A DNA stretch of 64,000 nt from Phlebotomus papatasi (Eukaryota; Arthropoda; Insecta; Diptera; Psychodidae), in assembly GCF_024763615.1 (NCBI RefSeq), contig NC_077224.1, positions 45,270,712 to 45,334,711 of the forward strand, in the 5' to 3' direction. Made by a program: the position numbers and the translations under genes. Every line of letters begins with the position of its first letter. Position 1 is the first letter of the stretch. Of this stretch, positions 10,729 to 22,449 are shown one piece after another. The notes under the pieces were generated by a model. That model was given only the letters and a program-made list of their open reading frames with translations, was not told the DNA's origin and searched no databases.

Positions 10729-12420
10729 GTGAGTAACTTTCCACACTTCTCTTTTTTTTTCTTCTTCATGCCACCACCAAACCAATTCATTTCCACAGGG
10801 ACGCGTTCCCTTCTTTTTTCGTCACTCCCGGCAAAAGCCCTTTTTCCACCCTATTTTTTTTCGACATCTCACACTCAATTTTCCCACCATCAAATGCAGT
10901 CCATTGAGAAAGTTAAATTGACGGCTGAAAAATGGAAAATTTGAAAGAAATTACTAACATTTATTCAATTCTATTGTGGAGCCTTTTCTGGATGAATCCA
11001 TCAAGATTTTGGGAAGGAAGGAAATATGATATAACTATTCAACACCTGCCTCTTATTTTCTCCTAAAAATTTCTCTTTCTTGTAATTTGCTTTTCAGCCT
11101 TTTGTATAACTTCAAGTCTTCTTAAATTTCTTCAAACTTTTACACAAAAGACTAGTAGACTCTTTTTAGTACACTGTTCTTTGTGCAAAAGTAAATTATA
11201 TTCAGGAAGACTAGCGTGAATTTTTGAGAGGAAACTCATAAAACAGAAAACCTTAAAACTACTGTAAGTTATCCTGTTGGATGAGATCTAAGAAAATGTC
11301 TATTATCTGAATATTTTAATTTAAAACAGCTTAATATAAAACTCAGCAAAACACTTTCTGTGGATCAGAATCGGACTGTGTTAATCTTACGACTTTAAAC
11401 CGTTGTATTATCACTTCAGAACCTATTGAAACCAGTTCAAATATGTCCAAAATTCCAAGACCTTTCTAATGAATCCAAAATTGTCAACATCAGACGAGAA
11501 ATACGATCTGTAGAGTTTTTTTTTATCTATAACTTTGAAAAATCTTTTGCGGAAGAATTTAAGGTTATTTATGGATATTGGCGAGTAAGTAAACATAGGA
11601 AATCTCCAAAATTATCCAAAAAGTTAAAATTTAAATTAATTTCAAATCCTAGTTGGAGCATTTTTTTAGTGGTCGTGTTTTATTTAGCGTATTTACAACA
11701 ATATAATATTAAATACCTCATGACGTAAACTTTTAAAAAGTAGTGTGCAAAAATAAAAGCAGGAAATAAAATAAATACCCGCCTGGGTATTCTCTAAAAA
11801 TGCTCTTGGGGAGTAGCGAAAAGATGAGGGTAAAATGAGGGACATGTTAATGGTTCCAGAGTCAACTCATGGATTGTCCCCGAATCCCCGAACTGAAACG
11901 GTTCCGAGCCGAAACGGTTATGGGTGGTCCCCCATAACCTACCCCCCGGCGAAGTGTCTTTTTATATGGAGTTGTTTGAAGCCAACTCACAAATTGATCA
12001 GAAACACAGCTTGCACTTCTCAGAACAAGAAGATATTTAGACAAAAATATAGTATTTATCCTTCTTAACAAGGACCAGAGTCTTATACAAAAGGAACACC
12101 TCAATTTTGACATATATCGTGTAACGGTCACGAGTGCAGAAAAATTCCCATACGCATTTATATGTGAAAGTAAGAAATTGGCTTCAACTTTGAAGGTTAC
12201 TCGCTGGGGAATAGCCCTAGCCCATAACCGTTTGGGCTCTGAGCGTGATAACAGCCGGACGATAGAGCCAGACAAACAGTGTAACCTCAAAAAACTCTAA
12301 ACTTCAAATTTATATCTCTTATCGTTTGCTTGTTAGACCGGTAACAAAAATAGGATAAGATTTGCTTGGTTACTTACTTACTTAACTGGAAATACAACCA
12401 ATTGCTGGTCTAGGTCTGAC
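10729..12420 (+). other. Intron 2 proximal part
   Basis: The first 200 bases are pyrimidine-rich. The block 11860-12290 is more GC-rich and contains CCCATAACCGTTT-type words on both strands (about 11900-11950 inverted relative to 12215-12240), suggesting remnants of an inverted-repeat element. No product is recognisable in the open frames there. Confidence 0.35.
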
Positions 12421-12423
12421 TTA

Positions 12424-13630
12424 TGAGGACCCGCCGTCACTCGAGCCTGTTATGTGCCACTGTTCCCCAATTCCGCACCTCTAATGAGCTGGCATCCTGG
12501 TCCCCGCCGTCCGGTCCATCGGTGGCTGGGTCGACCTCGTTTCCTCGAAGCATAGAGTCCGCCCATGCTGAATCGTTCTCATCCTTGGGAACCAGATGAC
12601 CAAGCCACCGGAGCCTATTAAGGCGTGTTTGTTTCACGACAGTTACCTCTCTCTAGCGCTTATGCATCTCATGGTTGTATAGTATAGGCTCCGATTCGGA
12701 AACGTCCCTTCTCACATATGGGGCCAAAAATCCGTCGTAGAATCCTCCTCTCAAACGCGGTTAAGAGTTACCATTTTTTTTTTGCGGAGAACCCACGTTT
12801 CAGATTAATACGTGAAGAAGACTGACAGGACCATAGTTGTATACAGTGGTAGCTTAGTCTTTATGCTTAAGGTTCTGAACCGGAAAACTCTTGATACACT
12901 GAAATAGATCCTGTTGGCTTTCAGCAGACGTGCGCGGACTTCTGTTAAGATGTTATTGTACGGCTGTGTGTTTTGATCCAAGGTAGGCGAAGGAGTTAAC
13001 AACTTTAGAGTTTTAGTCCCCATCGGGAACCCTAAAATACATAAAAATAATAATGGTGGCACAGCGTTTCATAGAGGAAGTAGGCCTTCCCACAAGGGGA
13101 GTTCGGGACATCCATTATTATTTTTTTCTTATACAGGGATGGGGTTGTCAGTCCATGCCCCGGGAATCAAGTGCAGTGAAGCTCACTGGATGTAATTCGA
13201 ACCCCTTTAACGCCAGAAAAATTCCTGGTGACCTAAAAAGGATTCGAACCCGGGACACTTGCATCGTAGAGCGAGTGCTCTATACCACTTGACCCATTGA
13301 GTGCCCCATCGGGAACCTTGTTTGACCTTAATTTATCAGTAGCCCTGCACTTCATTTCGCTGACTTAATCTGGATGAAGCTCTAAGATTGCATTCCATGA
13401 TATTGATATTGTCAGCATAGGCTAGGAGCTATGTGGACTTATTGATAACCCAGAAACGACAGTTCCCTGTTTGATCACAAATAGCTTTCTTCAGTGCCAG
13501 GTTAAAGAGAACGCGTGATAGTACGTCCCCCTGTCAGAGGCCATTGTTCACGTGGAACTCCTGTGACAATGATCCGTTCCGTTCACCTTAACTTTGCTCC
13601 TCACTTCGGTTATGGTCATCCTAATTAATT
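12424..13630 (-). pseudogene. Degenerate non-LTR retrotransposon reverse transcriptase, split by a SINE
   Basis: Minus-strand fragments follow the order of the C-terminal half of a LINE-type polymerase. At about 13590-13390, with frameshifts and stops, are remnants of the palm (QGDVLSRVLFNLAL and YADN where an active enzyme has YADD). At about 12990-12830 are E-V-R-A-R-L-L-K-A-N-R and TLSIKTKLPLY, matching the thumb motif EI..RI.KANRAF...LS.KTKLRLY. At 12637-12437 are RLNRLRWLGHL and LEVRNWGTVAHNRLE, matching the C-terminal RLRWLGH and LGVRNWRxVAQDR motifs. Several frameshifts, stops and the YADN change show that it is dead. The SINE at 13032-13303 interrupts it. The clade is not assigned. 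Confidence 0.8.
13032..13303 (-). mobile_element. tRNA-derived SINE, family B copy 2, inserted in the reverse transcriptase remnant
   Basis: Reverse orientation: the tRNA-like head lies at 13220-13303 (GGGATTCGAACC-type box B as its complement GGATTCGAACCCGGGACACT) and the ATT-rich tail at the left (ATAATAATGG). A perfect 14-base direct repeat CCCCATCGGGAACC flanks it (13018-13031 and 13304-13317). The body matches the copy at 5998-6267. Confidence 0.9.
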
Positions 13631-13817
13631 TAAATAAAATAGTATTTCGTTTTAAATTTTTTGTGGTTAAGCGTGTCATTCTTCGAAAAAAATCTCTGTA
13701 TTAAGAGAGTACCTGAGTATCGAAGACTTATAAGCAAACATATTCTCAATAAAAAAAATAATGCAAACTTTTAAGCATATTAAAGTTCAAAAAATATTTT
13801 ATGAAATTTTTATTTAG

Positions 13818-13939
13818 CCCTTTATGGCCAAAGATGTCACCGGTAGACGATTTCTGTTTCCTACGATCATATAAAGTTATGTTTTCCTCTTCAGAAAAAA
13901 ATTCTTAGTCCCATTTTTCGTTTCTCCGTCCTTTAATGG
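13818..13939. mobile_element. piggyBac-type short MITE, copy 1 (diverged)
   Basis: Ends CCCTTTATGGCCAAAGATG and TCCGTCCTTTAATGG, flanked on the right by TTAA and on the left by the one-base variant TTAG. It shares TCACCGGT with the copy at 16976-17100. Confidence 0.5.
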
Positions 13940-13949
13940 TTAAAATTTT

Positions 13950-15765
13950 AAAAATTCGTGCGTTAGAATCTGCTTTTTGGAATTTTCGTAATAGTAATAC
14001 TTACCATTACGAGCCCAAAAAAGTGTCCTTCACATATATTGGTAAAGGATCTTTTCTACGGGAGCTTCTTAGGTGAGAGACAGAAGTTAATTTCAGACTC
14101 TAATTCATGTTTATCTGGTCAGGCGGAAAGTTTCACAAATTTTAAAAATTGAGTTTTAAGAAACCCTTTCCACTGGACGCTTATAGTGACAGAAGTTTCT
14201 AAAGGATTCTGTTTTTTTTTTCACGAACTTTAAACTTTCAGGAAATATTCTTGACATGCAAATAATAATATACAAAAAAATTAAGTTTTCTTTGAAAATT
14301 GCAAATCCACGTAACTTTTTAAGTGTAATAAAGCTGTGATACAACTTCTCCACAAAAATAAATGATAAAACTTTCAGCAAAAGCATTTTCTGAATTTAGA
14401 AATATTTCAGTTAAAGTTGTTCACTGCTTCTTTGTTTTGTCAGCAAAGATAAGAGAGAGGAAGGTGTTTAGAAGTGAAATGTGTATCATCTGCATTATTT
14501 GCCTGAAATCACTTTGATATACTAGAATAAGGTATCTTAAACCCCTTTTGTGTTACAGAGAGTGAAAATCTCTTAGTACCATACATGGTGAAATGGAATA
14601 GTGTGTTTCTATTCCATGACATTAAATTATGTTCCATACACCACGTGAAATAATAAAAGCAAAACAAAAAATAGCACAAGGCAAATAAAATGATTCAACA
14701 TCGTGAAATATAGGATACAAGAACGACGAATTCAGGTGGAATAAATATTTTGTCTGATAAAATGAAAATCGATATCTCAGCGGCTCTTTTTCCTCCAGAG
14801 GGTACCACTCAACCTTTTCAATTGCCCTTTTTTTGCAATTTGTATTATTTTTTTTTTGCTCCTATTGTATTGCCTTTCTTCTTCCTTTTTCCTCAAGGTG
14901 TAACATGGCATTAATTTTAAGAATTTATGCTTTGTAATGTTTTCTGTCTTATTTCTTTATTTCATTTCACCATTTTCCAATTCGAATGGGGTTGATTTCT
15001 TTTTCTTGGCAACAAAAGCAAAAAAGAAAGAAGGAATGAAATATTAGAAATATTGTATATACATTTTCACAAGATGATATGGCATATTGCCCTCCTTAAG
15101 ATGCTTCTTTTTCTATAGTCCTCGCGTGAAGTCCTTTCATCCTTCTGCCCACAAATTTTTTATTGTTGTTCCCTAACAAGACAAAAAAGGCAAATCAATA
15201 CGAAAAGTTGTGGATTTTTCTGCATATTTTATCCCTATGTTTTGGAATATGTTCCCAGAAAGAGGGAACAAAAACAAGAAAAAAAACTGGTCTCGAGAAA
15301 ATATATGGGAATTTAAATATTGAGGAGGATAAGGAGCAACGCTCTCTGAATAATATCTTTTCGAATTTTGCATAAAAATCGAAGAAGCAGCCAGAGTGAA
15401 GAAGAAGGACAAGATAAGTCTTATAGAAACTTTTATATGTCTGGAAAACTTTAAATAAAAGTAACGAAAAATATATCACAAATCTTATTCAGAAATTCTA
15501 CAAAAGAATATATTGAGTTATTGTTCGGAAAAACTTATTTGTTCTGCTTCACCTTAGCAAAATATTAATTCGGGTTTAATTTTTAAGATAATATTACTGA
15601 AAAAGGATATATTTGATTTCACTAAGTCTTTGTTTAATATTTGGTATTGATGGTTTACAGAAACAAGCAAAAATTTTAAAACTGAAATCCTCTTATTGTC
15701 AAGATAATTTACAATTTACCTGTGGTATAATAATGCTATTCCGATAAAAAATGAGCACGTTTTTT
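13950..15765 (+). other. Intron 2, unique AT-rich block
   Basis: I see no transposon ends, tRNA-like boxes or protein motifs. The short open frames at 15163-15479 overlap on opposite strands and are low in complexity. Confidence 0.35.
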
Positions 15766-15769
15766 TATC

Positions 15770-15944
15770 ATTTTATTGTTCTCAAGTGCTTCTACATAAA
15801 CGACTTGTCTTTGTTAGGTTCCTATCACGACTCATGAGTGTTTTGTGGTTAGAACACGGGAAGGACTGGAGAAAACAGCCGAGACAGGAACCAAGCCAAA
15901 AAATAAGTCGATAATACAGAAGCACTTGAGAACAATAAAGAACT
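15770..15944. mobile_element. Foldback/MITE with TTATTGTTCTCAAGTGCTTC ends
   Basis: The left arm TTTATTGTTCTCAAGTGCTT is reverse-complemented by AAGCACTTGAGAACAATAAA at the right. Internal pairs also match (GTTAGGTTCCT against AGGAACCAAGCC). The central part is more GC-rich. Single copy in the window. Confidence 0.7.
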
Positions 15945-16395
15945 GAAAAACAAGTTCATTTTTATTGGAATCGCATCATTATTCTTCAAGAAAACTGTGT
16001 GACGTTTCCATATGGGTTTGCAAAAATAAACGATTAATTCAATGCTCTGAGTAATATCATATTTAAAGAACTTGACTATTATATACTATTATATGCGACT
16101 ACGTACCTTAAAAATTTTTTTTCAAATAGTTAACTTCCAGTTGAACGAACTGGAATAGAAGATTCAAACTAAAAGGGAATTAAAAAATATTAAATTTAAT
16201 AACTTTTAGTCATAGTAGTTGGTATATAAAATATTCTATTTATCCAAAAGAATTATTAGAAGATGGAAAAATACAGAATAATACACAATTTTGAGTGCAC
16301 TTCAAAAAAAAACTAAAAATATACTTTAATTTAATCATTGATCCTTGTTACGCCCAAAAAAATTGTAGAGGATGAAAATTCGCATTGTTATAGCT

Positions 16396-16712
16396 TAGAG
16401 CAGAATCACATTGACAATAAGATGCTCGCCGTAGCCTCACCGTATTTCGTTAATTTACGCATTTTCATTGCAATTCTTATGCAAATTTTCCATTACCGTA
16501 TTGCCTTATCTCATACTCGGTGGCACTAGGTGAAAATAATAAAAAATTGAAGAAATAAAACGAAAATTCGATAAACTGTGAGCAAAAAAACTGAGAAATT
16601 AATCGTAGATAAGGTAATACGGTAATCGAGAATTTGCGTAAGAATTGCAATGAAAATGCGTAAATTAACTAAATACGATGAGCATTTTACTGTCAATGTG
16701 ATTCTGCCCTTA
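16396..16712. mobile_element. Foldback MITE with AGCAGAATCACATTGACA ends, copy 1
   Basis: Arms of about 125 bases (16396-16520 and 16600-16712) are imperfect reverse complements: CAGAATCACATTGACAATAA against the right-hand TACTGTCAATGTGATTCTG, plus an inner pair GCATTTTCATTGCAATTCTT and AAGAATTGCAATGAAAATGC. The right part reappears at 59570-59800. Confidence 0.8.
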
Positions 16713-16975
16713 ATATCCTAAATATGATTACCACCGGATAATTAGGACTTTAGAAATATATTTTGAATTTTAGAAAACATCAAAAAACTAAAAGTACATA
16801 TTTAAAAAAAAATCTAAACGTGACCCAGATAAACGGATTTCAGGTTTAGATCTTTAAATGTATTCAATGTTAAATCAAAGTTCCCTTAATAGTTTCAATT
16901 TATGAAACAGAGGTTCTTTTATCATAAAGAAAAAAACGTATTCCATTTCAAGAAAAAAAAAGTTACGGAATTTAA

Positions 16976-17100
16976 CCCTTTAAGGACGATTGGGTCACCG
17001 GTGACTCAATCATCCTTAATCGAGCTATGTGTTGTTCTAAAAAGTTAGAAAAAGTGAATTTTTTAGACCACCAATTTTTGACTCTCTCGTCCTTAAATGG
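16976..17100. mobile_element. piggyBac-type short MITE, copy 2
   Basis: Flanked by TTAA on both sides (16972-16975 and 17101-17104). Ends CCCTTTAAGGACGA and TCGTCCTTAAATGG. TTAA duplication and CCCT termini are the pattern of piggyBac elements. A second internal palindrome (GGGTCACCGGTGACTC) sits near the left end. Confidence 0.75.
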
Positions 17101-17104
17101 TTAA

Positions 17105-18680
17105 AAAAAAAGTTGGGACCAGATAATTGTAAAGCACTGTTTATGAAGCTTAATCAGTGATTAAATCAACCATATCATTAAAAAAAATATATCTGTTGAA
17201 GTTAACCTTTGAGTCGTATCGTAGAAGAACTTATGTTGCACTCATCCGATATAAGATTTTTTTTCTTAAATATTCCAGAAAATAAAAAAAATAATAATAA
17301 TTATAATTGCAGTTATATGTGCTATATGTGAAACTTTTAAATTATTTTTATTGACAAAAAAAGCTGAGACAACTTTTTACGATAGGACTACATATTAAGA
17401 ACAACAATTTATTAATCTAGAAAATTGCAGAAAAATAAGAACCAAATGTGTTGTTGACACTATTGAATTCGTTACTGCAATTAAAAAACTGCTACATTTT
17501 TTCAGGATAATAAGCTATTAAAAAAATTGTACGAGTTTTTTCAAAAACTATTTTTTTTCAAAAACTCAGTCTATCGAGTTCAAAATCTAAATTCTCTAAG
17601 ATCTTAATCTATCTTAATTTAATATCTTCTTTAAAATCTTAATTCTTTAATCTTTAATTCAAAATATTTTAAATTTTTTCTTCAAAAGTACATCCTTTTA
17701 ATCAATTTTTATGAAAACATTACGAACTCTATCTTGACTCATTTTTTAACACAGGCTCACGACAAAATTCATACTTTGATACTAGGTTGATAAGCCCTAC
17801 ACCATTAGGATTAAGATTAGATCTAGTTTGTATATAGTCCCTTAATTGTAAAATGCTTTGCTTGGGGCATGAATAAATGTTTATTATTATTATTATTATT
17901 ATTATTAGATTTATTGAATTTATATAGATTAGATAGAACAAACGAACATTCCGATTTAATTTAATTTGAATTAAGACATTTATATTAGGGTGTATTATAG
18001 AACATAGATTTTCACTAAATCCTTCGACATTGACTAAATTTTTACAATTTTAGTAAAGGATTATGGGGCAAATTTTTCCAAAATAGATTTTGCATGAGGT
18101 CCCAAAAGATCAGAAATATTTCTAAATCTACTGAGAGAAAGGCTTTCAGGCTTGGCAGATACGCTGGATTTGAACACTTCATGTCTGTCCCATTCCTTTA
18201 ATGAATGTGACCTAACCTATCTATGACTATATATGTATTTAAATAGCTAGTCTTTAGTCACACATTTCTTGGGAATTAGATCAGATTTATTTAAAAAAAA
18301 AAAAGTAAAGGAAAAATATGAAGAGTTCGAAGCCTGAAAACCTCCCCATTTTGATATTTCAAGATTTTTGAGATTATTTTTATTAGGATTTAGTAAGTAA
18401 TGGGGTAATTTTGAGTCGTTTCTCTATTACGATTTTGAGATGTTCTCTCTTCTAGATGGATATAAGATAATTCCACGAAAAAATACTCTGGAATGTAGGA
18501 CTTGTACTTCTCCATGATCTTCTTTTTCTCTTTGCTCATCTGAAACAGTGAGAAAATCTCAAAGTTCTAAATTAGGAATTACACCAAATTACTACATTTA
18601 TTGCTAAACCCTTGCACAATTTTCTCAGTAGTTTAATTTTATTACATTTTAGTAAAATTAGTTTTTGTTGAAAATAATTA
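17105..18680 (+). other. Intron 2, AT-rich block with an ATT microsatellite
   Basis: This carries an (ATT)n microsatellite at about 17880-17907. Otherwise it is AT-rich sequence with no recognised element or coding signal. Confidence 0.4.
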
Positions 18681-18838
18681 TACACTGAGAAAATAAGAGG
18701 GTTCGATTAACTTTTTTTCCTCGTAACTTTAACACTTTTTAGGTCTAAAATATATCAACATTTTTTAATGTTAATTTTACACCTTTTTAAGTGTAAAATT
18801 AACATAAAAAAGGGTAACTTTAACCTATAGTACACCTA

Positions 18839-19235
18839 CACTGAGAAAAAAACGGGGGTGCGAATAACTTTGTTTCCTCATAACTTTAACACTTTTTATG
18901 GCGTCTACACACTAGTAGATTTTTTTTTAAAAATGCTTTTTTTTAAGAAGTTCTGACGTTTCTGCCTACAAGGATAGGGGAAATTTTCTTTAAAAAGGCA
19001 TTTTTAAAAAAAAATTCTACTAATGTGTAGACGCCATTTAGGTTTAATAATATATCAACATTTTTTAAATGTTAATTTTACACCTTTTCGAGGGTAAAAT
19101 TAACATGAAAAGGGGTAAGTTTAACCCCTAATACACTTAAAAAACATAATATTTACACCGATTTCGGATCAATACTGCAGGGTAAAATAAACATTTCCAG
19201 AATGTTATTTTAACTTTTTCGGATTTCTCTCAGTG
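18839..19235. mobile_element. CACTGAGA-family MITE, inner copy, itself interrupted
   Basis: It starts CACTGAGAAAAAAACGGGG and ends TTTCTCTCAGTG. It is flanked by TA/TA (18837-18838 and 19236-19237) inside the outer copy. Removing the 138-base insertion and its 4-base duplication leaves 255 bases, the same as the free copies. Confidence 0.9.
18899..19036. mobile_element. TGGCGTCTACAC-family MITE (138 bases), innermost insertion
   Basis: Terminal inverted repeats TGGCGTCTACACACTAGTAG and CTACTAATGTGTAGACGCCA, flanked by direct repeats TTTA (18895-18898 and 19037-19040). The interior is T- then A-rich. A second, right-truncated copy is at 28517-28617. Confidence 0.9.
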
Positions 19236-19349
19236 TAAAAAGCATAATATTTACACCGATTTTAGATCAATAATGCAGGGTAAAATTAACATTTCCGGAA
19301 TGTTATTTTAACTTTCGCTAAATTCATGGATTTTATAACTGCATTATAT

Positions 19350-19581
19350 AAACGAGCAGTAAAAAGTTAAAATTGAGCAGTAACAAAAAAAAAATTTGAA
19401 GCTGTGATATTATTATCCGAATTTTGGCAAAGGGAAAATAAAGCGCTTTTCGTTCTATCTGCAACAATGTTTAAATGTTAAATATATAAATTATACCCAT
19501 TTTTGTAAAGATTTAAGTTCTTTACTGACCATAATTAGATATATATTATATTGCTCATTTTGAATTTTTAACTGCTCGTTT
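19350..19581. mobile_element. MITE with AAACGAGCAGT ends
   Basis: The left AAACGAGCAGTAAAAAGTTA with ATTGAGCA is inverted on the right as TGCTCATTTTGAATTTTTAA and CTGCTCGTTT. Arms of about 30 bases with few mismatches. Single copy. Confidence 0.7.
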
Positions 19582-21220
19582 GTTTTTTGCCTTCCAAAAC
19601 TACCCCGCATCATCCTTTAGCTATTTCCTAAATTACTTTTTCAATCCAAAATTTTTATAACACAGATAATACACAATGTTTTTTCCGGATTATTTTGAAT
19701 AATTAACTGGTCAAATGATTTTTTCATTAATTAATAGCCATTTAATGTTTTAACACTCTTTTAATAAGCTTTGAAATGAGCTCAATATGTTATTGGGGGG
19801 CTATTGTAGGCAATGATCATTACTCGATGGTAATCAGCTTTTTGTTGAAGGGATTAAAATGGAAATTGGGAGTCTCTTCTATTGTGTCATCCTGCCAATT
19901 TCGCTATGACTGCATAATTGGTTTAACTTTCGATTTCGCTAAAAACAAGCCCCGTGCTTCCGTTAACTGATGACCAAGGGGGGGGGAGATTATGAAAGAG
20001 TGTACATTTTCTGAATACATATTGCCATAGTGAGTCTATTAGTGTTAGATGATGTCGCTCTTTTGCATCTCTTACCAAATTACTCTGGGGGATGCAGATG
20101 ATAGCATGAGTGTTAAAAAAGCTGCGTCGTATCTCACATTTATAATACTTTGTCTGCTCCATTCAACCATTAGCGTGAGGGTTGTTAAGTGGGTGGGTGG
20201 GTGATTGAGAGTCAGACAGACAGATACAATTGTTGAGATGTGTGTCTGTGCTTTTGGGGGTGGTGTGAAGTACTACACCATGATGAAGAAAGCTCCCTCG
20301 AGAGCACGTTGAACTTGATATCTCACCATCCCATCCCCTTCATATGTTTTTTTTTATTCTTCTTCATCATTTAGTGTTCAGGGAAGTTGGGCACAAAAAA
20401 AATAGAATGAGTGCAGATGAGTTAAAATCTACCATGTGGGAGGGAGTGGGAAGCGGAGACATATAAAAATGAATAAAATGACAATCGCATGAGGAAATTT
20501 GTGTATAGAGTGTGTCTGGCGTGCCATGGAGGGATGGGAATTTGTGGAGGGATGGTTGATGATGAAAATTGTGAGATGGTGAAACCAAATCTTGACTCAC
20601 CGCGTCATAAATAATAATTAATCTTCATCACATCAGCAAATATTATACAATCGTCGATGGATGGTCGACGTGACAGGGATCTTATGATGGAGGTCTTCGA
20701 TGTGTGGGAATGTTGAGTTGTGGGCGGAAGAAGCTGCCACAGGAAGGAGATTCGTGGTTTGAAGGATGAGCAATTTTGAGTACTTTTCACTTCTGGGGTG
20801 TGCTTTGGAGAAATTTCTCCCTCAAATATAACTTGCCTAATAATATTAAAATAATGTTATTAAACTCATGCCTAAAGAGCTTCTCACATCAAATAACTTT
20901 AATGTTCTACAACAAAAAGTTAGGTTATGAAATTGCCATTGTGATGTTATAATTCCTTAACAGAAAGATAATATTTAAACAATTTAACACTTTGGCCAAT
21001 ACCTTTCTAAAATTTCTACACTTGTCCCAAACGGATAAGCAATTTAATTGTAGTGGAAAATTTTGTAGAAAGATATGGAAAAATGTATTTTATAAACTCA
21101 AATCATTTCAAATTTGGCTACTTTCACGTAACTCAGTAATAAAGGTAATAAAGCACTCGCAGTAAAAATTTTGAAATTTGGTATCACTCTTCTTGAGTGA
21201 TGCCTCCCTATCTATAAATA
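19582..21220 (+). other. Intron 2, largely unique block
   Basis: The 19980-20800 part is less AT-rich, with GT/GGTG-rich words and a G9 run at 19979. Its open frames lie opposite each other and lack motifs. It may simply be single-copy intron; no known element ends were found. Confidence 0.35.
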
Positions 21221-21790
21221 AAAACTGGATGAAAAAGCGTCCTAGCTTTGCAGGATACTCTGAATCACTAGATAGAGTTTTCCGTGAATTGTATTTTCGC
21301 ACGGTTATCAGCTTGATACGATCACTATAAAATAACAACGATTAATTAAAAAAGAATGCTCAAAATAAAAATGAAAAAAACAGATGTAAATATTTTCAAA
21401 AATAAAAAAACAATTACCTGTACTTTACCGATTTAGTATCGATTGGAACCGCAATGCAGTCGGGTTTGAATTTTCAAAACCTTTTAAAATTGTCCAAATT
21501 TGAGAAAATCGAGTGAAAATTTAACCGCCTATGGAGCGATTGACTTTTGACTTTCGAAAATTCAAAATAGCGAATTTTTCGGTAATAGGCCTGGGCTACC
21601 TCCAAGACATATCTAAAAATGAAGGAAATCTGAGGGTTTTATTTTAAGAAATTACAAAAACCATGATTCTGGACGGGAAGAAGTAAGTTGGGGAACGAAA
21701 AAGGAAAAACTTGAGGGTCATTGAAGACCGAAAGTCAATATCTTGAACTTTTTAAGCTCTAGATCGGTCACAAGTTGAATAGAGTAATTT
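21221..21790 (+). repeat. Dispersed repeat with AGCGTCCTAGCTTTGCAGG and CTACCTCCAAGACATATC words
   Basis: Parts are recognisably similar to 35930-36740: AGCGTCC(T/C)AGCTTTGC followed by a CGTGAATTRTWTTTTCGCA stretch, then GGGCTACCTCCAAGACATAT and a later AGATCGG stretch. It is AT-rich and non-coding. The class is unknown. Confidence 0.5.
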
Positions 21791-21797
21791 TTATATA

Positions 21798-22009
21798 GAG
21801 GGAGGTGGGGCTACTTTGAGCTGTGGGGCTACATTGTTATACGATTTTTTAACATATTTCTAAAGGAAACTTGGTTTCAAGATGATGTAATTTGGATAGA
21901 CAATTGTGGATCTAAATAAAATAATTTGAAGGCCTAGAATTAATTAGAAATAGGCGAAAAAATCGTATAACAATGTAGCCCCACAGCTCAAAGTAGCCCC
22001 ACCTCCCCC
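21798..22009. mobile_element. MITE with GGGAGGTGGGGCTAC ends and 53-base arms
   Basis: 212 bases flanked by TA (21796-21797 and 22010-22011). The arms 21798-21850 and 21957-22009 are reverse complements with one difference, containing GGTGGGGCTACTTTGAGCTG and then GGGGCTACATTGTTATACG. The near-identical arms suggest a young insertion. Confidence 0.9.
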
Positions 22010-22193
22010 TACTGCCCTCTGTTTGAATCTAAACAGTAAAAAAACCTCTTTGAATTACATACCAGATAATAGTCTTTATTGCATTTTTTTCTGCGCTAAA
22101 GAATTATCTACTATTTATATGCTAAAATATGAGCTCTGAAAGATTGAGTATTTTGAAATTGAGCCATTGCTGTATAGGCCTAATTATCTTATA

Positions 22194-22448
22194 CACTAAA
22201 AGAGAAATCCAAAAAAGTTAAAATAACATTCCGGAAATGTTAATTTTACTCTGCAGTATTGATCCAAAATCGGTGTAAATATTACCCTTTTTAGGTGTAT
22301 TAGGGGTTAAAGGTACCCTTCTTCATGTTAATTTTACTCTTAATAAGGCGTAAAATTAACATTAAAAAATGTTGATATATTTTTACACCTAAAAAGTGTT
22401 AAATTTCTGAGGAAAAAATGTTAATCGCTTCCTCTTCTTTTCTCAGTA
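22194..22448. mobile_element. CACTGAGA-family MITE, free copy 1
   Basis: 255 bases flanked by TA. It shows mutated ends CACTAAAAGAGAAATCC and TTTCTCAGTA. Internal family words GTTAATTTTACTCTGCAGTA and ATTAACATTAAAAAATGTTG are present. Confidence 0.85.
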
Positions 22449-22449
22449 T

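Larger units (their letters stand above)
18683..19315. mobile_element. CACTGAGA-family MITE, outer copy, split by another copy
   Basis: The left half (18683-18838) starts after TA with CACTGAGAAAATAAGAGGG. The right half resumes at 19236 with TAAAAAGCATAATATTTACA and runs to about 19315. Joined, they read collinearly with the intact copies at 22194-22448 and 31484-31736. The right terminal CTCAGTG is lost. Confidence 0.85.

Noticed and set aside
17880..17907. SINE tail
   Set aside because: An (ATT)n run without any upstream tRNA-like head or body; treated as a plain microsatellite.
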